A DNA stretch of 64,000 nt from an uncultured Tenacibaculum sp. GTDB taxonomy: Bacteria; Bacteroidota; Bacteroidia; Flavobacteriales; Flavobacteriaceae. Every line of letters starts with the position of its first letter. The stretch's first letter is position 1. The position numbers and the translations under genes are program-made. The stretch lies in the NCBI RefSeq assembly GCF_947495995.1, contig NZ_CANMAX010000003.1, positions 186,001 through 250,000 of the forward strand, read 5' to 3'. The notes beneath the pieces were generated by a model. It searched no databases. It was not told the origin of the DNA and was given only the letters and a program-made list of their open reading frames with translations. Below, in pieces: positions 54,382-61,827 of this stretch.

Positions 54382-55002
54382 TTATTTTTCTCGAAGATAC
54401 GGTATTAAATCTTTTAAAGCACAAATTTTATCATTAAGAATTAAGGTACGATTATGTGATAACCATACGCTCTTCCAACCCAATTTTTTAGGAGCTAAAA
54501 AATCTTGTTCATAATGATCACCAATCATGATAATTTCACTTGAAAGGCAATTCAAGTTGTCTTGTATGTGTTTGTAAAAGTTTGAGTCTGGTTTTTTATA
54601 TCCAATGTTTTCTGAAATGTACACATGATCTACATATGCTAAAATTCCTGCAGCTTTTAGTTTATTAGTTTGATTATGAGTTCCTCCGTTGGTTCCAATA
54701 ACTATTTTGTACTGTTCTTTTAAACATTTCAGAATAAGTAAGGTTTCTTTATTTTGAGAAATATATTGATACAATTCGTTTGCACATAGCATAATTAACT
54801 CATCAGAAGAAATTGATAACTCATATTTTTTAATTAACCAGTTATAAAAATGATGTCGAGATGTATATCCCCAATTATCATAATACAAAATCAAGGATTT
54901 GTCTATACTTTTACATTCGTGTAAAACTTTATTCTTTAGCCATAACCAGTAGGCTTCATTTCTATCAATTAATGTATTATCTAAATCAAAAACAAGTATC
55001 AT
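54382..55002 (-). CDS. HAD-family hydrolase heading the STM401x operon
   Basis: A 206-residue HAD phosphatase: FDLDNTL with the nucleophile Asp6 and acid Asp8, the second motif GTNGGT, then GYKKPDSNFYKHI and MIGDHYEQDFLAPKKLGWKSVWLSH. The substrate is unknown. It lies 15 bases upstream of the STM4013 gene, on the same strand, so I include it in the operon; it is not part of the five-gene set named after Salmonella. I see no consensus promoter upstream of it. Confidence 0.9.
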   Translation of the reverse strand: MILVFDLDNTLIDRNEAYWLWLKNKVLHECKSIDKSLILYYDNWGYTSRHHFYNWLIKKYELSISSDELIMLCANELYQYISQNKETLLILKCLKEQYKIVIGTNGGTHNQTNKLKAAGILAYVDHVYISENIGYKKPDSNFYKHIQDNLNCLSSEIIMIGDHYEQDFLAPKKLGWKSVWLSHNRTLILNDKICALKDLIPYLREK

Positions 55003-55176
55003 AACTTACTTACGAGTATACGGTCATTTTTAGAGATCTAAAAATAGATAAGCTATTTTTCTCAAACTCTTTTTGATGAAATGAAGATTAATGTCATGTT
55101 AACAACGATTTAGAGAATTTATTAAGGAAGTATTTTTAGCGATTATTATTTTTTTGAAAATAAAGTTGACTTTTAT

Positions 55177-55208
55177 TTGGATATAACTAAGAAAAAGACC
55201 TATTTTTG
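55177..55208 (+). promoter_or_regulatory. Promoter of the second initiator tRNA gene
   Basis: TTG at 55177-55179 and TATTTTTG at 55201-55208 with a 21-base spacer, the same geometry as before copy 1. The 11 bases from here to the tRNA are identical in both copies. Confidence 0.65.
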
Positions 55209-55219
55209 CCGTCCAATAT

Positions 55220-55292
55220 CGCGGGATAGAGCAGTAGGCAGCTCGTCGGGCTCATAACCCGAAGGTCACTGGTTCGAGTCCAGTTCCCGCTA
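55220..55292 (+). tRNA. tRNA-fMet (CAT), copy 2
   Basis: A 73-base initiator tRNA, identical to copy 1 except for one exchanged base pair in the T stem (ACTGG/CCAGT instead of ACAGG/CCTGT), which keeps pairing. It lies at the boundary of the metal-resistance genes, which begin about 280 bases downstream. Confidence 0.97.
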
Positions 55293-55303
55293 CTAGATTT
55301 GAC

Positions 55304-55337
55304 AAGGCTTCACAGAAATGTGGGGCCTTTCTTTTTT
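55304..55337 (+). terminator. Terminator of the second initiator tRNA gene
   Basis: AAGGCTTCACA pairs with TGTGGGGCCTT using G-T pairs where copy 1 has A-T. A T tract follows. It is the diverged sister of the terminator after copy 1. Confidence 0.75.
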
Positions 55338-55343
55338 GCTATG

Positions 55344-55365
55344 GGTACAGAATAGGTACAGAATA
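55344..55365. repeat. Tandem repeat of GGTACAGAATA next to the tRNA
   Basis: Two exact copies of an 11-base unit. Short GGTACA-type repeats beside tRNA 3' ends are typical of integrase arm sites in integrated elements; no integrase gene is visible here, so this reading is inferred. Confidence 0.5.
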
Positions 55366-55555
55366 TTGATTATTTCATTCCGAGTCATAGCATTTAGTGT
55401 TATTTGAATTAAAACAAACTTAAAAGGCACTTTTGCATTCACTTCCCTCTTTTTATTTACGAAAAGAAGCATCGATTACTTAAGTCTTGGACAGAATAGT
55501 AGGTTTGGAGCGATTAAACTTCTGTTAAACAAAATAACGAATTGTTAAATTTTTA

Positions 55556-55563
55556 TACCTTTG
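55556..55563 (+). promoter_or_regulatory. -7 promoter box of the HYC_CC_PP gene
   Basis: TACCTTTG, a full match to TAnnTTTG, nine bases before the ATG at 55573. This is why I reject the upstream TTG start at 55561, which overlaps the box. Confidence 0.6.
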
Positions 55564-55572
55564 CAAATAGTT

Positions 55573-55986
55573 ATGAAGCAATTTTTCCATAAAATAATGT
55601 CCTTTGTATTGGCATTTGTAGTGTTATTTTCTACAATGTCATTTACTGTGAATATGCATTATTGTGGAGATACTTTGGTAGAAACTGCCATATTTCATAA
55701 AGCCAAAGGTTGCGGAATGGAAATGGAAAAACCTTCAACTGAAGGGTGTTCTATTACTAAGAAAAACTGCTGTAATGATGAGCAATTAGCAATTGAAGGT
55801 CAAGACGAACTACAACTGCAAGTTGATAAAATAACGTTTGAGCAACAAGTATTCATAGCTTCATTTGTTTACACTTACATTAACCTTTTTGAAGGTTTAG
55901 ACAATAACGTATCTACTTACGAAGAATACAAACCGCCGCTCGTCATAAGGCGTATCTACAAGATTGACGAGACATACTTAATTTGA
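55573..55986 (+). CDS. HYC_CC_PP family protein
   Basis: A 137-residue secreted protein with a signal peptide (about 1-25) and the family's three marks: HYC (residues 29-31), a CC pair (66-67, in KKNCCND) and a PP pair in YKPPLV. Six Cys and several Met/His suggest copper or zinc binding in the periplasm. Family members are often next to Cus/Czc efflux genes, as here (CusA gene 109 bases on). No experimental role is known to me. Confidence 0.82.
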   Translation: MKQFFHKIMSFVLAFVVLFSTMSFTVNMHYCGDTLVETAIFHKAKGCGMEMEKPSTEGCSITKKNCCNDEQLAIEGQDELQLQVDKITFEQQVFIASFVYTYINLFEGLDNNVSTYEEYKPPLVIRRIYKIDETYLI

Positions 55987-56095
55987 TTTTTAAACAATAG
56001 ACTTTTTTATCCTATGACTGCAATGTCGTAAGGATAATTTGCTGTATTCGGTGTTTTCCAAACACCAATGTCTAATTGTTTAATTATCAAAGCTA

Positions 56096-59000
56096 ATGCT
56101 AAATAAAAGCATCAAATTTTTAATAGAAAATAAACTCGTTGCGGTTCTGCTACTCGTTCTTTTTGTGGGTTGGGGAACAGTAAATGCACCTTTTAATTGG
56201 GACACAGGTTTATTACCAAGTAATCCTGTCGCTGTAGATGCCATACCAGATATTGGCGAAAATCAACAAATCGTATTTACTAAGTGGGATGGTCGCTCAC
56301 CGCAAGATATAGAAGACCAAATTACCTACCCACTTACAACGTCGCTACTCGGTATTCCGGGAGTAAAAACCATCCGTAGTTCCTCTATGTTTGGCTTTTC
56401 AAGTATCTATATCATTTTTGAAGAAGATATAGAGTTTTACTGGAGTCGTAGTCGTATTCTCGAAAAGCTCAACTCACTACCAAGTGGTTTATTACCCGAA
56501 GGTGTTAATCCTGCTTTAGGTCCAGATGCCACAGGATTAGGACAAATATTCTGGTACACACTTGAAGGTCGTGATGAAAACGGAAACGTAACTGGTGGTT
56601 GGGATTTACAGGAATTACGTAGTATTCAAGATTACTACGTAAAATATGCCTTATCCTCTGCAAGTGGTGTTTCGGAAGTTGCTTCTATTGGTGGTTATGT
56701 TCAGGAATATCAAGTGGATGTAAATCCAGAATTGATGCGTCAATATAATATTGGATTGCATCACGTGGTAAAAGCTGTTAAAGAAAGCAACAAGGATATA
56801 GGTGCACAGACTTTGGAAATTAACCAAGCCGAATATTTAGTCCGTGGTTTAGGTTATGTAAAATCCATTTCCGACATCGAGAATGCAGTAGTCACTTCCG
56901 AAGATTATACAGCAATAAAAATCAAAGATATTGGAAAAGTCTCTTTAGGTCCTGCATCTCGACGTGGTTTATTGGATAAAGAAGGTGCTGAAGTTGTTGG
57001 TGCTGTTGTGGTGGCTCGTTATGGTGCAAACCCAATGGAAGTCATCAATAACGTAAAGGAAAAAATTAATGAATTAAGTGCAGGTTTACCTTCAAAAGTA
57101 TTAACGGATGGCAGAACTTCCCAAGTTACCATAGTACCCTTTTATGACAGAACAGAACTAATACAAGAAACTTTAGGCACACTCAATGAGGCATTGACTT
57201 TAGAAATACTTATAACCATTCTGGTCATAATCATTATGGTGTTTAATCTTCGTGCTTCGGTACTAATTTCTGGACTATTACCTGTTGCGGTTTTAATGGT
57301 GTTTATTGCTATGAAACTCTTTGGTGTTGATGCTAATATTGTCGCATTATCTGGTATTGCTATTGCTATTGGAACGATGGTCGATGTTGGTGTCATACTT
57401 TCAGAAAATATCATTCGGCATTTAGATGAAGATGATGGAACACAATCTATTAACACGGTAGTTTACAATGCAACAGCTGAAGTATCTGGTGCAATCGTTA
57501 CCGCAGTAATGACCACAATTATCAGTTTCATTCCAGTATTTACAATGATTGGAGCAGAAGGAAAACTATTTAGACCATTAGCATTCACAAAAACCTTTGC
57601 ATTAACAGCATCCATTATTGTAGCGTTATTTTTGATTCCACCGTTTGCTGCATTCTTATTCCGAAAGAAAAGCATTAAAAACACTTTTAAATATGTTTTA
57701 AATGGTGTTTTAATAGCGTTAGGTATCGCTGCAATTATCTATGGGTATTGGTTAGGGTTGATATTAATAGCTTTTGGAATTACCGCACTTCTCAATCTTC
57801 AAAATAAGATAACAGACAAGCAAGCTAACCTTATTAATATTATTATTTCAGCATCAGCAATAGTACTCTTGTTAGCAGAATATTGGAGACCATTAGGTGT
57901 TGATAAAAGCATTTTCTGGAATCTCATTTTCGTTAGTGTTATTTGCTTTGGTTTATTAGGTGTTTTCTCATTATTCATCAAATATTACACACGCATTTTA
58001 AGGTGGTGTTTAGATAATAAGTTACTCTTTTTGTCTGTCCCAACAGCAATTGTAATTGCAGGTTTTTTCATTATGAAAAAAACAGGTAAAGAGTTTATGC
58101 CATCATTAAATGAAGGCTCATTTTTATTAATGCCAACCTCAATGCCTCATTCTGGCGTGGAAGAAAATAAAAGGGTTTTACAGCAATTGGATATGGCAGT
58201 AGCCAGTATTCCAGAGATTGAAACCGTAGTTGGTAAAGCAGGTAGAACGGAATCAGCTTTAGACCCAGCACCTTTATCAATGTATGAAAATGTCATTCAG
58301 TACAAACCAGAATATATGCTGAATGAAAATGGTCAACGACAACGCTATAAAGTAAATGATGATGGTTTATTTGAGTTGAAAGATGGGCGATTTATTGCAA
58401 ATCCAAATAATTCTGAAAATGTCACTTTAAGCACAGTCAAAAGGTCTCAATTAATAGAAGATAACAATGGCGAGTTTTACCGTAATTGGCGACCAGAAAT
58501 AGAATCACCAGACGATATTTGGAATGAAATAGTAAAAGTCACCAAACTACCTGGTGTCACTTCTGCACCAAAATTACAGCCTATTGAAACCCGATTAGTA
58601 ATGCTGCAAACAGGAATGCGTGCACCAATGGGAATCAAAGTGAAAGGTCAAGATTTAAAACAGATTGAAGCGTTTGGCGTACAATTGGAAGACATTTTAA
58701 AACAAGCCGAAGGTGTAAAAGATGAAGCTGTTTTTGCAGATAGAATAGTAGGTAAACCCTATCTGCTCATTGATATTGACAGAGAAAAGATAGCACGTTA
58801 TGGTATATCCATTGATGATGTGCAAAACGTACTAAAAGTTGCAGTTGGTGGAATGGTCTTAACCCAAACTGTTGAAGGTCGAGAACGCTATGGTGTACGC
58901 GTACGTTATCCAAGAGAATTACGAGCAAACCCAACCGATTTAAAACAAATTTACGTTCCAGTTGAAAAAGGAAGCCCTGTGCCTTTAAGCGAATTGGCAA

Positions 59001-59803
59001 CTATAAGATACGAACAAGGTCCACAGGTCATTAAAAGTGAAGATACCTTTTTAGTTGGCTATGTATTGTTCGATAAAATGGATGGATATGCAGAAGTCAA
59101 TGTGGTTGAAAGCGCACAAGCCTTAATTCAGCAAAAGATAGATAGTGGCGAATTAGTAGTTCCAAAAGGTATTAACTACCAATTTACAGGAACGTACGAA
59201 AATCAGTTACGAGCTGAAAAAACCTTATCGGTTGTTGTTCCTTTAGCATTGGCAATCATTTTCTTGATTTTGTATTTCCAGTTTCGTTCTGTTGGAACAT
59301 CCTTAATGGTATTTACAGGCATTGCTGTAGCATTTGCAGGTGGTTTTGTAATGATATGGCTTTATGGTCAAGGATGGTTTTTAAACTTCAATTTCTTTGG
59401 TGAAAATCTACGTGATTTGTTCCAAATGCACCCAATTAATTTAAGTGTTGCAGTTTGGGTTGGGTTTATTGCACTCTTCGGTATTGCAACCGATGATGGT
59501 GTTGTAATGGCAACCTATTTAACTCAAACATTCGATAGAAACACACCGGAAAACAAAAAACAGGTGAGAGCATCAGTTGTTGAAGCAGGTGAAAAACGTA
59601 TCAGACCGTGTTTAATGACTACAGCGACCACAATTTTAGCATTATTACCAATACTTACATCAACAGGACGAGGAAGCGACATTATGATACCTATGGCAAT
59701 TCCAAGTTTTGGAGGAATGCTCATTGCTTTAATCACTTTGTTTGTTGTACCGGTATTGTACAGCTGGAAAGCAGAAGTTCAACTTAAAAGAACATCAAAA
59801 TGA
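56096..59803 (+). CDS. CusA/CzcA-type heavy-metal RND efflux transporter
   Basis: A 1235-residue inner-membrane RND pump. Motifs include the charged transmembrane residues in SGIAIAIGTMVDVGVILSENI and the Met-rich metal path (LSMYENVI, RLVMLQTGM). By comparison with E. coli CusA from memory, two of three key Met appear conserved and the third seems Ile (RYGISIDD). Relative to CusA (about 1047 residues) it is longer, mainly from about 110 extra residues near 521-630 with added hydrophobic segments. It should export Cu/Ag or related ions with the outer-membrane protein downstream; the adaptor (CusB) gene is not in the window. Confidence 0.93.
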   Translation: MLNKSIKFLIENKLVAVLLLVLFVGWGTVNAPFNWDTGLLPSNPVAVDAIPDIGENQQIVFTKWDGRSPQDIEDQITYPLTTSLLGIPGVKTIRSSSMFGFSSIYIIFEEDIEFYWSRSRILEKLNSLPSGLLPEGVNPALGPDATGLGQIFWYTLEGRDENGNVTGGWDLQELRSIQDYYVKYALSSASGVSEVASIGGYVQEYQVDVNPELMRQYNIGLHHVVKAVKESNKDIGAQTLEINQAEYLVRGLGYVKSISDIENAVVTSEDYTAIKIKDIGKVSLGPASRRGLLDKEGAEVVGAVVVARYGANPMEVINNVKEKINELSAGLPSKVLTDGRTSQVTIVPFYDRTELIQETLGTLNEALTLEILITILVIIIMVFNLRASVLISGLLPVAVLMVFIAMKLFGVDANIVALSGIAIAIGTMVDVGVILSENIIRHLDEDDGTQSINTVVYNATAEVSGAIVTAVMTTIISFIPVFTMIGAEGKLFRPLAFTKTFALTASIIVALFLIPPFAAFLFRKKSIKNTFKYVLNGVLIALGIAAIIYGYWLGLILIAFGITALLNLQNKITDKQANLINIIISASAIVLLLAEYWRPLGVDKSIFWNLIFVSVICFGLLGVFSLFIKYYTRILRWCLDNKLLFLSVPTAIVIAGFFIMKKTGKEFMPSLNEGSFLLMPTSMPHSGVEENKRVLQQLDMAVASIPEIETVVGKAGRTESALDPAPLSMYENVIQYKPEYMLNENGQRQRYKVNDDGLFELKDGRFIANPNNSENVTLSTVKRSQLIEDNNGEFYRNWRPEIESPDDIWNEIVKVTKLPGVTSAPKLQPIETRLVMLQTGMRAPMGIKVKGQDLKQIEAFGVQLEDILKQAEGVKDEAVFADRIVGKPYLLIDIDREKIARYGISIDDVQNVLKVAVGGMVLTQTVEGRERYGVRVRYPRELRANPTDLKQIYVPVEKGSPVPLSELATIRYEQGPQVIKSEDTFLVGYVLFDKMDGYAEVNVVESAQALIQQKIDSGELVVPKGINYQFTGTYENQLRAEKTLSVVVPLALAIIFLILYFQFRSVGTSLMVFTGIAVAFAGGFVMIWLYGQGWFLNFNFFGENLRDLFQMHPINLSVAVWVGFIALFGIATDDGVVMATYLTQTFDRNTPENKKQVRASVVEAGEKRIRPCLMTTATTILALLPILTSTGRGSDIMIPMAIPSFGGMLIALITLFVVPVLYSWKAEVQLKRTSK

Positions 59804-61098
59804 AAAATATAATTCTAATAATCAGCATTTTGTTTGTTTCCGCTGAAGTTCATACTGAGCGAAGACGAAGTGCGAAAGCCCGCCTGAACGCATTCGTATT
59901 TTTAGTGTTACTTCTGGTTGGAATTGGCGGGCAGGCACAAGAGCTTCAATCCTACATTCAAGAAGCAGAATCAAACAATCCAGAAATTCAAAAGTTTGAG
60001 TTGCAATATAAAAGAGTTTCGGAAAAAGTAAACGAGGTCAACACCATTCCTAATACTGAATTTGGTGTAGGATATTTTGTAAGTGAACCGGAAACCAGAA
60101 CAGGTGCGCAACGCTTTAAAGTGTCGGCGAAGCAAATGTTACCGTGGTTCGGAACCATTACGTCGAGAGAAAATTATGTGAGTTCTTTGGCAGATGCCAA
60201 ATATGAAGATATTGTTATCGCAAAGCGAAAGTTAAGGGCTTCGGTATCACAATCCTATTACAATTTGTATGCAAACAAGTCTAAACAAGAGGTGATAGCT
60301 GGTAATATCAAACTATTGGAGACCTATGAAACATTAGCCCTAACATCGGTAGAAGTAGGTAAAGCATCAGCAGTAGATGTATTACGATTGCAAATGCGTC
60401 AAAACGAATTGCAACAACTAAAAGATGTGTTACACCAACAATTTTTAGCGGAACAAACCAAATTCAATAACCTATTGAATCGAGAAAATGATATTACGGT
60501 CAATGTGATAGACAGTTTAATGATACCATCAGAAGACTTTGAAATCACTACTGAAAATTTAGCATTACATCCCGAATTGTTGAAATATGATAAACTTTAT
60601 CAATCCATAGAACAATCAGAATTATTGAATCAAAAAGAAAGTAGTCCGATGATTGGTTTCGGCTTGGATTATATCAATGTTGCCGAAAGGCCAAATATGA
60701 ATTTTAGTGATAACGGAAAGGATATTGTAATGCCAATGGTTTCGGTATCTATCCCAATTTTCAATAAGAAATATAAATCCCAAACCAAGCAGAATGAGTT
60801 GCAACAGCAGGAAATTACTGCTCAAAAACAAGAACGTTTAAACATCTTGGAAACTCTTTTAGACAAAGCGATTAACGAACGCATTTCTGCAAGAATAAGT
60901 TATGCTACCCAAACCAAAAACCTAAAGCAAGCCAAAGATGCAGAAGACATTTTAATCAAAAGCTATGAAACAGGAACGATTGATTTTAATGATGTTTTAG
61001 ACATTCAAGAGTTACAGCTAAAGTTTCAAATGAACCAAATAGAATCTGTGAAGACCTACTATGTGCAGACAACAATAATTAATTATTTAACCAATTAA
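59800..61098 (+). CDS. TolC-family outer-membrane efflux protein with repeat-disrupted signal peptide
   Basis: A 432-residue outer-membrane efflux (OEP) protein: ELQSYIQEAESNNPEIQKFE at the mature start, then two OEP repeats ending at MNQIESVKTYYVQTTIINYL. Its ATG overlaps the stop of the pump gene (ATGA), so the two are translationally coupled. The N-terminus is odd: MKNIILIISILFV is followed by about 17 polar, Arg-rich residues and then by a second hydrophobic stretch ending GGQAQ. This looks like an in-frame repeat insertion inside the signal peptide. Confidence 0.9.
   Translation: MKNIILIISILFVSAEVHTERRRSAKARLNAFVFLVLLLVGIGGQAQELQSYIQEAESNNPEIQKFELQYKRVSEKVNEVNTIPNTEFGVGYFVSEPETRTGAQRFKVSAKQMLPWFGTITSRENYVSSLADAKYEDIVIAKRKLRASVSQSYYNLYANKSKQEVIAGNIKLLETYETLALTSVEVGKASAVDVLRLQMRQNELQQLKDVLHQQFLAEQTKFNNLLNRENDITVNVIDSLMIPSEDFEITTENLALHPELLKYDKLYQSIEQSELLNQKESSPMIGFGLDYINVAERPNMNFSDNGKDIVMPMVSVSIPIFNKKYKSQTKQNELQQQEITAQKQERLNILETLLDKAINERISARISYATQTKNLKQAKDAEDILIKSYETGTIDFNDVLDIQELQLKFQMNQIESVKTYYVQTTIINYLTN
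59838..59892. repeat. Dispersed repeat inserted in the efflux gene's signal sequence
   Basis: GC-richer sequence (GAGCGAAGACGAAGTGCGAA in its middle) unlike the AT-rich surroundings, resembling the short GAGCGAAG(T/A)CGAAG repeats scattered in flavobacterial genomes. It interrupts the signal-peptide coding region in frame. Edges are approximate. Confidence 0.6.
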
Positions 61099-61101
61099 AC
61101 A

Positions 61102-61827
61102 ATGAATAAATCAACATATATAACCCTATTGACATTCTTATTAATCGCCTTTACTTCTTGTCGAGATAATAGCGAAAAAAGTGCTTCGATAGAAGTAAAA
61201 CATTCGGGTGCTTTAAGAACTATAATGTCTGGTAACATTCAACCCGTAATTAGTTTAGATACACTTTCAGAAAAGAAACATCTATACGCTCTTGGTGCTG
61301 TAGATAATCTCAAAGGTGAAATACAAATATTTGATAGCAAACCGAGCAACAGCTTTATGGTTGATAGTAGTTTACAGATTAAAAACTCATATAGTCTAAA
61401 AGCGTCTTTATTAGTATATGCTGAAGTTGCAGCCTGGGATTCTTTTCAAGTTGAGAATAGTAAAACAAAAAGTGATTTAGAAGAACAAATTTTTGAACTT
61501 GCCACAAGTGGCGGAATCAATACTGAAGAACCATTTCCCTTCTTATTAGAGGGTACAATCGCCTCTCTAGATTGGCACGTTATAAATTGGAAAGATGGGG
61601 ATACCATCCATAACCATAAAAAGCATAAGGAATCTGGTTTAAATGGAACTTTAACGAACAAAAAAGTTCAAATTATAGGTTTCTATTCCACAAAGCATAA
61701 AGCAGTTTTCACTCATCATACTACCAATATGCATATGCATTTTAAAACTGATTATAATGCTATGGCTGGCCATATTGATGATTTATCATTAAATCAAACA
61801 GTAACACTAAAGCTGCCAAAACAATGA
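61102..61827 (+). CDS. Acetolactate-decarboxylase-fold lipoprotein
   Basis: A 241-residue lipoprotein (lipobox FTSC, Cys20) whose mature part aligns with acetolactate decarboxylase: LYALGAVDNLKGEIQIFDS resembles the family's early strand with Glu73, and HMHFKTDYNAMAGHIDD gives His211, His213 and His224, the same H-x-H-x10-H spacing as the zinc site of that enzyme. The catalytic Arg region seems replaced by the His-rich TIHNHKKHK. So it may bind metal (copper?) rather than decarboxylate. It sits between the outer-membrane efflux and ATPase genes. Confidence 0.72.
   Translation: MNKSTYITLLTFLLIAFTSCRDNSEKSASIEVKHSGALRTIMSGNIQPVISLDTLSEKKHLYALGAVDNLKGEIQIFDSKPSNSFMVDSSLQIKNSYSLKASLLVYAEVAAWDSFQVENSKTKSDLEEQIFELATSGGINTEEPFPFLLEGTIASLDWHVINWKDGDTIHNHKKHKESGLNGTLTNKKVQIIGFYSTKHKAVFTHHTTNMHMHFKTDYNAMAGHIDDLSLNQTVTLKLPKQ

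Noticed and set aside
55366..55560. Minus-strand frame in the gap downstream of the second tRNA, as a possible integrase N-terminal remnant
   Set aside because: The translation has only a loose resemblance to the N-terminus of Bacteroidota tyrosine recombinases and no catalytic residues; too weak to annotate.
55561..55572. Upstream TTG start for the HYC_CC_PP gene
   Set aside because: The TTG is part of the TACCTTTG promoter box; ATG at 55573 gives a normal signal peptide.
57142..57684. Minus-strand open frames within the CusA-type gene
   Set aside because: They are reverse-strand shadows of a strongly coding gene, with no promoter or recognisable domain.
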